A stretch of DNA of 64,000 nucleotides from Rouxiella sp. S1S-2 (GTDB lineage: Bacteria > Pseudomonadota > Gammaproteobacteria > Enterobacterales > Enterobacteriaceae). The notes beneath the pieces are model-generated. The model saw only the letters and a program-made list of their open reading frames with translations, was not told where the DNA came from and searched no databases. The stretch covers positions 2,108,001-2,172,000 of the forward strand of contig NZ_WFKL01000001.1 of NCBI RefSeq assembly GCF_009208105.1, in the 5' to 3' direction. Numbering within the stretch: the first letter of the stretch is position 1; each line of letters begins with the position of its first letter. Both the position numbers and the translations under genes were made by a program. Positions 55,338 to 63,782 of this stretch are shown piece after piece.

Positions 55338-56104
55338 GCCGGAAGTTGCGGCCTTTCTTAACTCAACATAAGAGCCTAATGGACACTGTATCGAGTAGCT
55401 TCCCGAATATCGCTTCTAAAGCGATTCGGAATATTAAATATGAAATTGACTGTGATCGTTTCATCGTTTTGGTGTGCTTCGCCGGAGCCTAACGCTCTTG
55501 TGTTACCTCACCTCAACCTGAATTATTACGGTCCAGAGGTGTGTTATGAACGTCAAATCTACTCTTTTCCCAATCGTCAAGATGTCAACGTTAACGTTGC
55601 GCGTTCGGCCGTCCCGAGACAGGGCGCAGGCTGAGTATAAAAAGTGCGATGATCTGACATTTTTGCGTAAAATCAGCCAATTAAATCATCGTGTAATCAA
55701 CTGGCGCGTCAGTCCTGTCACCTTCCAGCTTGAACAACGTTGCTCCTTTTCCGACAGCGAAGACCCACAAAGTCGATGCTTCTCTGCCTGATTCAGTCTG
55801 CGGCCTGATATAAAGCCTGAATTCCTCTTATGGGATTAATTTAGCTTTAGCGAGCCGTACTGAATTTGCCATTATTTATGTCACGAGAATATTCCGTGTT
55901 TTTCAAAACGCCGATTTCGCCTGCACGTAAATAAAATAAATTAATTATCTCCCAGTCTATTTATTTATTAATAAATGGGCGGAAGTTTTGCACCACATAT
56001 ATTACAACACCGATTGCCTGAGCGATGAGAAATAGTTTTGGCTGCCAAAAATTTGGCATCTGCCGTTAACTTCATCTTCATTGCGTGGCGACAGGAGTAC
56101 TATC
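55338..56104 (+). other. Long structured leader of mgtA with short open frames
   Basis: No ordinary gene is recognised in this stretch. It contains a hairpin GGCCG...CGGCC at the expected transcript start, another hairpin CCGAATATCGCTT...AAGCGATTCGG (55403-55429), and overlapping short frames 55440-55634 and 55546-55791. The first encodes ...SPEPNALVLP..., recalling the Pro-rich MgtL leader peptide. The second has AGAGG 6 bases before its ATG, and GAGGTG (55536-55541) can pair with CACCTC (55509-55514). TGCCAAAAATTTGGCA lies at 56043-56058. A Mg-responsive mgtA leader is the likely explanation, but it is longer than the Salmonella one (about 264 bases). Confidence 0.5.
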
Positions 56105-58828
56105 ATGACCGTACAAAAAAATAATGTTGTAGAGAAAAAACAACGCGATAACAAAAATCGTAAGTCCAACGGCCTTTCCATGCGTGCCGTCCAAGAGGCC
56201 AAGAACGGCGTTGCGGTAACGCTGCTCAACCTTAATACCACCAAAGAAGGACTGCTAAACGCCAGCGCAACCGACCGTCTGGAAAAGGATGGCTATAACG
56301 AAGTCGCACACGACCGGCCACCTCATGCACTTATCCAGTTAATCAAGGCTTTCAACAACCCGTTTATTTACATTTTGGGCATGCTGGCCTGCATCAGTTT
56401 TGTCACCGACTACTGGCTGCCCATCCACCACGGCGAGGACGGAGATCTGACCACGGTTATCATCATCGGCACCATGGTTAGCCTCAGTGGACTGGTTCGT
56501 TTTTGGCAGGAACACCGCTCGGCGAAGTCGGCGGAAGCGCTGAAAGCCATGGTACGTACCACCGCGACGGTACTGCGTCGCAAGCACCTTGGTGAAGTGG
56601 GCAAGCTGCGTGAAATACCGATGCGTGAACTGGTGGTGGGCGATATTGTTCAGTTGTATGCCGGCGATATGATCCCCGCCGACGTGCGGTTAATTGAATC
56701 TCGAGACTTGTTTATCAGCCAGGCGGTATTAACAGGCGAAGCACTGCCGGTCGAGAAATATGACACGCTGGGTGATGTGGCACAGAAGTCCGCCAGCGAT
56801 GAGTCTGGCGAAAACGATAATCTGCTGGATATTCCCAATATCTGTTTTATGGGCACCAACGTGGTCAGCGGCACGGCATTAGCCGTGGTCGTCGCGACCG
56901 GCCCGCGCACCTACTTTGGCTCGCTGGCGAAAGCCATTGTCGGTACGCGGGTCCAAACGGCCTTCGACCGCGGCGTCAACAGCGTCAGTTGGCTGCTTAT
57001 TCGGTTCATGCTGGTGATGGTGCCGGTGGTGTTTCTGATTAACGGCGTGATGAAAGGCGAATGGTGGGATGCGTTACTGTTTTCCCTGGCGGTTGCAGTA
57101 GGACTGACCCCGGAAATGCTGCCGATGATTGTCAGCGCTAACCTGGCAAAAGGCGCGGTAGCGATGGCCAAGCGCAAGGTGGTGGTTAAGCGTCTTAACG
57201 CTATTCAAAACCTGGGTGCGATGGACGTGCTGTGTACCGATAAAACCGGCACGCTGACGCAGGATAAAATTATCCTCGAGCATCATATTGATACGCTGGG
57301 ACAGAAGAATGAGGCGGTGTTATCGCTGGCGTGGCTCAACAGTTATCACCAGAGCGGCATCAAAAACCTGATGGATCAGGCGGTTATTTATTTTTCTGAA
57401 AACGAACCAAAATTTGTTAAACCACAGGGTTTCAGCAAAGTTGACGAAATGCCTTTCGATTTTATCCGCCGTCGCTTGTCGATTGTGCTTAAGGATACGC
57501 GCGGCAATCACCTGTTGGTCTGTAAAGGTGCCGTGGAGGAGATGCTGAGCATTTCGACTCGGCTGGTAGAAAACGATCAGTGGGTCGAGCTGAGTGATGC
57601 ACATCGCGAGGCGTTGCTGGACAGGGCCAATGATTACAACAAGCAAGGGTTCCGCGTGCTGGTGGTGGCGACGCGTGAGATCCACAAAAGTGAGGCTAAA
57701 AAACAATACTCCACCGGCGATGAGTCAGCGCTGATTATTCGCGGATTCCTGACCTTCTTGGATCCGCCGAAAGAAACGGCAGGTCCAGCCATTGCGGCCC
57801 TGCGCAGCATCGGCGTTGCCGTGAAAGTGCTCACAGGGGATAACGCCGTCGTTACCACCCGTATTTGCCGTCAGGTTGGACTCGAACCGGGTGAGCCGCT
57901 ACTGGGGCCTCAGCTGGAACGTATCGATGACGCGGCGCTCAAGGTGTTGGTGGAAGAGCGCACGGTGTTTGCCAAACTGACGCCGCTGCAAAAATCCAGA
58001 GTGCTAAAGGCCCTGCAATCCAACGGCCACACCGTCGGATTTTTGGGCGACGGCATTAATGATGCACCGGCACTGCGCGACGCCGACGTCGGGATTTCAG
58101 TAGACAGCGGCACTGATATTGCCAAAGAGTCGGCAGATATTATTCTGCTTGAAAAGAGCCTGATGGTGCTGGAAGAGGGCGTGCTGAAAGGGCGCGAGAC
58201 CTTCGGCAATATCATGAAGTACCTGAATATGACTGCCAGCTCCAACTTTGGCAACGTGTTCTCGGTCTTGGTCGCCAGTGCTTTCATTCCGTTCTTGCCG
58301 ATGATGGCAATTCAGCTGCTGCTGCAAAATCTGATGTATGACATTTCACAGCTGGCGCTGCCTTGGGACACCATCGACAAGGAGTTTTTGGAAAAACCAC
58401 GCAAGTGGGATGCCAGAAACATTGGACGCTTTATGGTGTGGATTGGGCCAACGTCGTCAATCTTTGATATGACCACTTTTGCCCTGATGTGGTACGTGTT
58501 CGGCGCAAATAGCGAACATATGCAGACGCTGTTCCAGTCTGGTTGGTTTATTGAAGGCTTGCTGTCGCAGACGCTGGTCGTGCACATGCTGCGCACACAA
58601 AAAATACCGTTTATTCAAAGTACCGCTTCATTGCCGGTGATGTTGATGACCGGGCTGATTATGGCCGTGGGTATATATGTGCCGTTTTCGCCTCTCGGAC
58701 CGCTGGTCGGGCTTCAAGCGCTGCCTTGGGAGTATTTCCCGTGGTTGGCAGGCACATTATTTGCCTACTGCTGTGTCGCGCAGGGAATGAAAACGTTCTA
58801 TATGCGTCGCTTCAAGCAGTGGCACTAA
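56105..58828 (+). CDS. mgtA: Magnesium-importing P-type ATPase MgtA
   Basis: A 907-residue inner-membrane P3-type ATPase. The start at 56105 follows AGGAG by 7 bases. The TGE motif is LTGEALPVEK, the phosphorylated Asp379 lies in CTDKTGTLTQD, and the hinge motif is GDGINDAPALRDADVG. About ten membrane helices are expected. It imports Mg2+ under low magnesium or PhoPQ activation in enterobacteria. Similarity to E. coli MgtA (898) is strong over the whole length. The gene stands alone, preceded by a long leader. Confidence 0.96.
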   Translation: MTVQKNNVVEKKQRDNKNRKSNGLSMRAVQEAKNGVAVTLLNLNTTKEGLLNASATDRLEKDGYNEVAHDRPPHALIQLIKAFNNPFIYILGMLACISFVTDYWLPIHHGEDGDLTTVIIIGTMVSLSGLVRFWQEHRSAKSAEALKAMVRTTATVLRRKHLGEVGKLREIPMRELVVGDIVQLYAGDMIPADVRLIESRDLFISQAVLTGEALPVEKYDTLGDVAQKSASDESGENDNLLDIPNICFMGTNVVSGTALAVVVATGPRTYFGSLAKAIVGTRVQTAFDRGVNSVSWLLIRFMLVMVPVVFLINGVMKGEWWDALLFSLAVAVGLTPEMLPMIVSANLAKGAVAMAKRKVVVKRLNAIQNLGAMDVLCTDKTGTLTQDKIILEHHIDTLGQKNEAVLSLAWLNSYHQSGIKNLMDQAVIYFSENEPKFVKPQGFSKVDEMPFDFIRRRLSIVLKDTRGNHLLVCKGAVEEMLSISTRLVENDQWVELSDAHREALLDRANDYNKQGFRVLVVATREIHKSEAKKQYSTGDESALIIRGFLTFLDPPKETAGPAIAALRSIGVAVKVLTGDNAVVTTRICRQVGLEPGEPLLGPQLERIDDAALKVLVEERTVFAKLTPLQKSRVLKALQSNGHTVGFLGDGINDAPALRDADVGISVDSGTDIAKESADIILLEKSLMVLEEGVLKGRETFGNIMKYLNMTASSNFGNVFSVLVASAFIPFLPMMAIQLLLQNLMYDISQLALPWDTIDKEFLEKPRKWDARNIGRFMVWIGPTSSIFDMTTFALMWYVFGANSEHMQTLFQSGWFIEGLLSQTLVVHMLRTQKIPFIQSTASLPVMLMTGLIMAVGIYVPFSPLGPLVGLQALPWEYFPWLAGTLFAYCCVAQGMKTFYMRRFKQWH

Positions 58829-59320
58829 AGGGAATAACTCACCGTAGGGAAATCACCGTTTTTAACTAAACCATCAGGTGCCTAACTGTGCTTAATACCG
58901 CTTCACTTTCATTCACCCAGGTTTGTTGCCCGGGAAAGGGGAAGCGGCTTGCATAAACCGTCTGACATTCTAGCGACATGTTATAGCCAAGGGTGCGGAA
59001 TAACGTGGTTCTGTTGCAAACTCTAGGGGGAGTATAATTTATCTATGGCGGTTAATGCTTGCGGTAGAAATATAAAAACGCCGCTTTGTTAAATTTTATT
59101 ACCCTGTGTTTTTAAAAAAATTAACTTCAGCGAGTGGGGCACCAAGTGCACTATATTTGTAAGTCAATCTTGATCACAAAATTCACTTGCTCTTGTTGGT
59201 TGCCCTATAAAACCCGATTAAATAAATTGGTATGATTTTATTTCAGGCGTAATATTAAGCGCATATAGCAGGAAATGAAGATTTAAAACCGTTGTAAACG
59301 GTGGGAACTTCGGAGGATAT
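58829..59320. other. AT-rich intergenic region, nothing recognised
   Basis: About 490 bases with no open frame of interest. Near the right end ACCGTT-GTA-AACGGT (59288-59302) is a 6-bp palindrome just before the ribosome site CGGAGG of the next gene; it could be an operator or RNA hairpin. TTGATCACAAAATTCACTT near 59169 weakly resembles a CRP half-site. Nothing else could be assigned. Confidence 0.35.
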
Positions 59321-59758
59321 ATGAAAGTAGCTACAGTGATTGCCTCTAACGGTTTAATTGCTAAGGAGTTATTATACGTTGCAAATAATACAGTCGGCCA
59401 TGCAAGTAATGTATCAGCAATAGACTTTGATTATGGTGAAAGTCTGGAGGAACTTGTTGCTCGTTACAGAGCTGTACTTCATAACCTTAATGTTCAGAAT
59501 GGTGTTCTTTTTTTAATTGCCGGTGAATACAGTTGTCATTTGTATGTTGCCGGTCAGTTTGTTATTGAGAATAAAAATAGTGCGATTGTTACCGGCGTTA
59601 ATCTGCCGATGTTAGTTTCATTATTACTTACAGATAAACAGGAAACAGATCCCCACATATTGGCAAAGAAAGCGCAACAATATGGAAAGGCTGGGATTTA
59701 CTCCGTTGATAAAAATAACTTAGGAGGAGTTGAATCAGTGGGGGGTATATTTTGGTAA
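59321..59758 (+). CDS. PTS EIIA-Man-like protein lacking the phospho-histidine
   Basis: A 145-residue protein with the fold signature of mannose-family EIIA domains: MKVATVIASNG at the start, then IDFDYGESLEELVARYRAVL, GVLFLIAGEY and VTGVNLPMLVSLLL. In ManX-type EIIA the phosphorylated residue is His10 of THG; here it is Asn10 (ASNG). The GGSP loop reads GEYS. It therefore cannot take phosphate the usual way and may be a regulatory or binding version. No EIIB, EIIC or EIID gene is nearby. CGGAGG is 5 bases before the ATG. It is followed by an octamer repeat and a HAD phosphatase gene. Codon use is AT-rich compared with the flanks. Confidence 0.7.
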   Translation: MKVATVIASNGLIAKELLYVANNTVGHASNVSAIDFDYGESLEELVARYRAVLHNLNVQNGVLFLIAGEYSCHLYVAGQFVIENKNSAIVTGVNLPMLVSLLLTDKQETDPHILAKKAQQYGKAGIYSVDKNNLGGVESVGGIFW

Positions 59759-59780
59759 GAGGGTAAGTTACTTCGTAAAA

Positions 59781-59823
59781 CAACTAAACAACTAAACAAC
59801 TAAACAACTAAACAACTAAACAA
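59781..59823. repeat. Tandem octamer repeat (CAACTAAA)5
   Basis: Five perfect copies of CAACTAAA plus a partial CAA lie between the EIIA-like gene stop and the HAD ribosome site, only 11 bases before the GAGG. Such repeats change length by slippage. Being in the 5' untranslated part, length changes would alter spacing or RNA structure and not a reading frame. Confidence 0.9.
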
Positions 59824-59843
59824 TTTTTTATTTTGAGGTAATT

Positions 59844-60488
59844 ATGCCTGAAGTTAAATGTAAAGCAGTACTTTTTGATCTTGATGGCACCTTAGTTGAT
59901 TCATGTTCATCTATAGAAAACTTCTGGTCTAGGTGGGCGATAAAAAACCATATAGATGTTAATTATGTTCTTTCGGTGATACACGGTAGAAATATTGAGG
60001 AAGCCCTGAAACTGATTTCCCCCTATTTTCATAATGAAGACTGTATTGAGGAAATTAAAGTCCTTGCCATAGAAGAGTTAAGTCATGTCAGTCCCGTTGC
60101 TGGCGCAGTGGATTTTATGAAGAAAATACCCGTAAAACGTATTGCTATCGTGACTTCGGGTGCCTGGAAAGTTGCCATTGCCAGTATCCGCGGTGCCGGT
60201 CTGTCCGTACCCGACTTGGTTATCACCTCTGAAGATGTTTGGAATGATAAACCCGACCCAGAACCCTATCTGAAAGCCACGCAACTATTAGATGTGCAAC
60301 CTGATGATTGCCTGGTTTTTGAGGATGCAGATTGCGGAATACAATCTGCCATTGCTGCTGGAATGCGAGTTATTGCTGTCGGGTCATTCAGTCATCGTCT
60401 GAAAAATCGTCAAGATGGCATGCAGCTTGATAATTACAAAAATATTCTGGTTGATATCGAGGGTGATTTAATTACTTTGAGCTGGTGA
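59844..60488 (+). CDS. HAD-family sugar-phosphatase-like hydrolase
   Basis: A 214-residue HAD-IA protein of the beta-phosphoglucomutase/YfbT-like group. Motif I is LFDLDGTLVDS with Asp12 and Asp14, motif II VTSGAW (about 108), motif III Lys in NDKPDPEPYL (about 139) and motif IV VFEDADCGIQSA (about 160). The cap domain (about 17-80) is small. It probably dephosphorylates a sugar or polyol phosphate. GAGG precedes the ATG by 5 bases. It lies after the octamer repeat and the EIIA-like gene, and is probably co-transcribed with it. AT-rich like its partner. Confidence 0.85.
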   Translation: MPEVKCKAVLFDLDGTLVDSCSSIENFWSRWAIKNHIDVNYVLSVIHGRNIEEALKLISPYFHNEDCIEEIKVLAIEELSHVSPVAGAVDFMKKIPVKRIAIVTSGAWKVAIASIRGAGLSVPDLVITSEDVWNDKPDPEPYLKATQLLDVQPDDCLVFEDADCGIQSAIAAGMRVIAVGSFSHRLKNRQDGMQLDNYKNILVDIEGDLITLSW

Positions 60489-60501
60489 TGTCTCATATAA
60501 A

Positions 60502-60542
60502 CAAATAAATACTGAAATTTGCAAGGCTCCGGTATTTATTTG
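60502..60542. terminator. Hairpin after the HAD gene
   Basis: CAAATAAATAC, a 19-base loop and GTATTTATTTG form an 11-bp perfect stem. It is AT-rich, with a possible inner stem, and lies 14 bases after the HAD stop. It is likely the transcript end. Confidence 0.55.
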
Positions 60543-60641
60543 CTCAGCTTATGATGTTTGGCGATTGATTAAAAAACTCAAAACGGATTAAAAGCAGCAG
60601 GATAGACAACAGGCTAAGGCGAAGTATTAAGGTGAACGACG

Positions 60642-60989
60642 ATGAGAGTATTAATTTGTGCGGGTCGGTTTTATGCCGACACCAATACGCTGACGCAGGT
60701 CTTGGATTTATATCACCAATCCCATCCAATAAAGGTGTTAATTCACGGCGGCCATCAACTGTTGGGGGCCAGCATTGAAGGCTGGGCGCGTGACGCCGAC
60801 GTTCACGTCGTGCGATATCCTGCTAACTGGGCAATGCACGGACGACACGCCGAAATTCGCCGCAATCTTTTTATGCTTGACGACTGTAGGCCCGATATCA
60901 TTTTGGCGCTTACCGGCGGAGATGACACGGCAGAGTGCATTAAAATGGCTAAGCGCGTGGGGGTAAAAGTCATTGAGGTTAATTTATAA
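60642..60989 (+). CDS. DUF2493 / SLOG-family small nucleotide-binding protein
   Basis: A 115-residue Rossmann-like protein of the DUF2493 (YspA cpYpsA-related SLOG) family. It starts MRVLICAGRFYAD, then HGGHQLLGASIEGWARDADVHV, then RRNLFML and ILALTGGDDTAECIK. SLOG domains bind nucleotides or related ligands. Members occur in phages and plasmids as well as chromosomes. No partner gene is next to it, so the function is unknown. Confidence 0.75.
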   Translation: MRVLICAGRFYADTNTLTQVLDLYHQSHPIKVLIHGGHQLLGASIEGWARDADVHVVRYPANWAMHGRHAEIRRNLFMLDDCRPDIILALTGGDDTAECIKMAKRVGVKVIEVNL

Positions 60990-61097
60990 AAGCCGCCAGG
61001 CAAGTCGGAATTTATCGCGAAATTGAAGGCTTGATGGGATTAATGCGCTAGATTTAAGATCACATTAATTCCCACATCGCAACGACAAAGGACTGTT

Positions 61098-61499
61098 ATG
61101 ACCCCTTTTCATTTACGTATCGCCAGGCCTGTTGCTGATTTGCAACGAAGTTATGAAATGTATCATCGTGGACTCGGCCTGGAGAAAATTGGGGAATTCA
61201 AAGACCATCAATCATTTAGCGGGATCATGATGGGGCATTCGAATTTCGCGTGGCATCTTGAATTCACCGTTTGCCACTCGCACCCCGTAAAACCGCAGCC
61301 GTCGGCCGAAGACTTGTTAGTGCTGTATTTGCCAGACGGCGAGGAGTGGCAAAGGATTTGCGATAACGCGGCGGCTGTCGGATTCACCTGTGTGGCTTCT
61401 TTTAATCCCTACTGGGATGTGTCCGGCAAGACCTTCATTGATCATGATGGCTACCGCGTGGTTTTACAAAATAGGGCCTGGGTGCGAGACGTTTTGTGA
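61098..61499 (+). CDS. VOC-superfamily protein (YycE-like glyoxalase/dioxygenase fold)
   Basis: A 133-residue protein with the paired beta-alpha-beta-beta-beta modules of vicinal oxygen chelate proteins. Early ARPVADLQRSYEMYHRGLGL and late YWDVSGKTFIDHDGYRVVLQ are typical of YycE-like members. Possible metal ligands are a His near the start and Glu in HLEFTV. Members range from dioxygenases to antibiotic-binding proteins; the substrate is unknown. AAAGGA lies 5 bases before the ATG. Single gene. Confidence 0.75.
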   Translation: MTPFHLRIARPVADLQRSYEMYHRGLGLEKIGEFKDHQSFSGIMMGHSNFAWHLEFTVCHSHPVKPQPSAEDLLVLYLPDGEEWQRICDNAAAVGFTCVASFNPYWDVSGKTFIDHDGYRVVLQNRAWVRDVL

Positions 61500-61590
61500 T
61501 AAACGCGACGGTTATTTTTGCCGTGAGACGCTAGTTTGATCCTCACGGCCGAGGATGAGTAAGGGATAAAAACGCAATAAAGGAGCCCTT

Positions 61591-61836
61591 ATGAGTAAAC
61601 AGCAAAACCGCGAAGAAATAGTCAAATGGCTTCGCAATATGGATAGCTTAAAACGCTGGTTTTGTATCATCGGCGTTGTGCTCGCGTTCTGCGCTTTGGT
61701 GAACTATTTTCATGCTGAATCTGGCTCTCCCGGACTCATCTTACAGCTGCTTCTGGCCGCTGGCTGTATGGGGTATTGCCTGTTTCTGTCGTATAAAATC
61801 ACTCAAATAGAGTCTGACCTGCACCAGCATCAATAG
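61591..61836 (+). CDS. Small two-helix membrane protein of unknown function
   Basis: An 81-residue protein with a charged start, helix 1 (about 22-41, FCIIGVVLAFCALVNYF) and helix 2 (about 48-68, LILQLLLAAGCMGYCLFLS), ending in a polar tail. AAAGGAG lies 6 bases before the ATG, a strong ribosome site. No family recognised. It stands alone between the VOC gene and the AraC gene, convergent with the latter. Confidence 0.6.
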   Translation: MSKQQNREEIVKWLRNMDSLKRWFCIIGVVLAFCALVNYFHAESGSPGLILQLLLAAGCMGYCLFLSYKITQIESDLHQHQ

Positions 61837-61876
61837 CTGGATGCCCAACGTCATATCCCTGTCTCATTCTCTTTAT

Positions 61877-62839
61877 CTAATGCGAAGAGACAAACTCCGA
61901 GCCAGCGTGAAGCGGCGGCACGGCGAAATTTTCTCGCATGCGGCGGGTTTCTTCAGCCGGCGGCAGTCCAAATAGGCGTTTAAACTCGCGGTTGAACTGC
62001 GAGGCGCTTTCATAGCCAACGGTCTGACTGGCAACTGCTGCCGTTATTCCCTCTCTCACCATCAGCAATCGCGCCTGATGCAAACGCGTCGACTTCACGT
62101 ACTGCATGGGCGATGTCTGCGTTATCGCTTTGAAATAACTGTGAAAAGTCGGCACACTCATCCCCGCTTCACCCGCCAGTTGGTTGAGATTCAGCGCATC
62201 CGCATAGGTAGCGTGGATACGGCGCAGCGCCTTGCCAATTTTACCGAACTGACCGTGCATCATTAATGCCGATCGCATAGCGTGACCCTGAGCACCGGTT
62301 AGAACACGAAAGTACAGCTCACGCAGCAACGCTGGCCCGAGTATCGCAGCATCAAGCGGCTTGTTCATGGCTTCTAAAAAGTGAAGCACCGAGGCTTTAA
62401 TCTCGGCGTCCATCGGGCTGGAAATCATGCTTTCGGGCGGCGAGACGCTGGCAGATTCGCCCATTCGGTCTATTTGTATCAATAATTCTGCCGCCAGTTG
62501 AAAATCCAGGTGCAAATAGATGGCCAGTAAAGGCTGTTCCGGCGAGGCATCGGTTTCCATGACGAAGGGGACCGGTACCGATACGGCCAGATAGTGCTGC
62601 TGGTCATACACATAAGTTTGATTACCAAAATACCCCCGCTTACATCCCTGACAAACAATGATAATGCCCGGGTCATAAAGCACTGGCGTGCGTGCAAGAG
62701 GGCGGTCTGAGCGTAAAAAACGCACGCTCGGCAAAGACGTCAGATTATATCCTTCTTTTGGCGCGAGGGTGCTCAGCAGCGAAACCATGCGCCGTTGGTC
62801 TGCGTCCCAATCATTGGCAGACGTTACAGGATTGTTCAT
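61877..62839 (-). CDS. AraC-family transcriptional regulator
   Basis: A 320-residue regulator. The N-terminal domain (about 10-170) resembles the AraC_N cupin-type domain found in activators paired with oxidoreductases, with LYDPGIIIVCQGCKRG. The C-terminal double helix-turn-helix (about 205-300) includes LNQLAGEAGMSVPTFHSYFK and AVASQTVGYESASQFNREFK. It is divergent from the SDR gene, 109 bases apart, and probably regulates it. Confidence 0.9.
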   Translation of the reverse strand: MNNPVTSANDWDADQRRMVSLLSTLAPKEGYNLTSLPSVRFLRSDRPLARTPVLYDPGIIIVCQGCKRGYFGNQTYVYDQQHYLAVSVPVPFVMETDASPEQPLLAIYLHLDFQLAAELLIQIDRMGESASVSPPESMISSPMDAEIKASVLHFLEAMNKPLDAAILGPALLRELYFRVLTGAQGHAMRSALMMHGQFGKIGKALRRIHATYADALNLNQLAGEAGMSVPTFHSYFKAITQTSPMQYVKSTRLHQARLLMVREGITAAVASQTVGYESASQFNREFKRLFGLPPAEETRRMRENFAVPPLHAGSEFVSSH

Positions 62840-62948
62840 TTGAATGCCGCCTCATAGGAATAGGCAATAAAAAGAGAGTTATCGGCCTAAAAATTCACCG
62901 GTTTAGAGAATAGTATGCCTATGTCTCTTAACAAGCAGGAGTTTTTTT

Positions 62949-63782
62949 ATGTCCACATCAAAAATTATTTTCATCACCGGCGTCAGCAGCGGATTTGGTC
63001 GCGCCTTGGCTCAGGAAGCATTGAACGACGGGCATCGCGTGGTGGGCACTGTACGCAGTGAATCGGCAAAAAAGGAATTTGAATCACTCGACTCAACGCG
63101 CGCCTTTGCCCGTATTCTAGATGTGACCAATTTTGCCGCCATCGACAATATTGTTGCCGACGTGGAGGCCAGCGTTGGCCCCGTTGATGTGCTGGTTAAC
63201 AACGCAGGGTATGGTCATGAAGGTGTGATGGAGGAATCGGCGCTGGAAGAAATGAAGCGCCAGTTCGACGTCAACGTGTTTGGCGCGGTGGCGATGATTA
63301 AAGCGCTGCTGCCGTTTATGCGCCAACGTCGTCGCGGGCATATTCTCAATATCACCTCGATGGGCGGCTTTATTACCATGCCGGGCATTGCCTATTACTG
63401 CGGCAGTAAGTTCGCGCTGGAAGGCATCTCTGAGGTTCTGGTTAAAGAACTTAAGCCGTTCAATATTGCCGTGACCGCGGTTGCTCCAGGATCGTTTCGT
63501 ACCGATTGGGCAGGTCGTTCGATGGTGCGCACGCCAAGAACATTGGCCGATTATGACCCTTTATTTGACCCTATTCGTCAGGCTCGTGAAGAAAAAAACG
63601 GCAAGCAGCTTGGGGACCCTGTAAAAGCGGCACGGGCAATGCTGTCGGTAATTGCCAGCGATGCGCCTCCTGCCCACTTGCTGCTGGGAAGCGATGCGCT
63701 AGGGCTGGTTCGTGGAAAGTTACAGGCCTATGCGGCTGAAATTGACGCATGGGAGCACCTGACCCGTTCAACCGACGGTTAG
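62949..63782 (+). CDS. SDR-family oxidoreductase (classical short-chain dehydrogenase)
   Basis: A 277-residue NAD(P)-dependent enzyme. The coenzyme loop is TGVSSGFGRALA (10-21, G11-G15-G17), NNAGYG follows, and the catalytic Ser is in ITSMGG (about 137) with Tyr150 and Lys154 in YYCGSKFALEG. The substrate is unknown. It is divergent from an AraC regulator. Its TAG overlaps the TAA of the convergent HAD gene by 2 bases. Confidence 0.92.
   Translation: MSTSKIIFITGVSSGFGRALAQEALNDGHRVVGTVRSESAKKEFESLDSTRAFARILDVTNFAAIDNIVADVEASVGPVDVLVNNAGYGHEGVMEESALEEMKRQFDVNVFGAVAMIKALLPFMRQRRRGHILNITSMGGFITMPGIAYYCGSKFALEGISEVLVKELKPFNIAVTAVAPGSFRTDWAGRSMVRTPRTLADYDPLFDPIRQAREEKNGKQLGDPVKAARAMLSVIASDAPPAHLLLGSDALGLVRGKLQAYAAEIDAWEHLTRSTDG

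Noticed and set aside
59160..59200. CRP site before the EIIA-like gene
   Set aside because: Only one half-site (TCACA) fits; the other arm does not.
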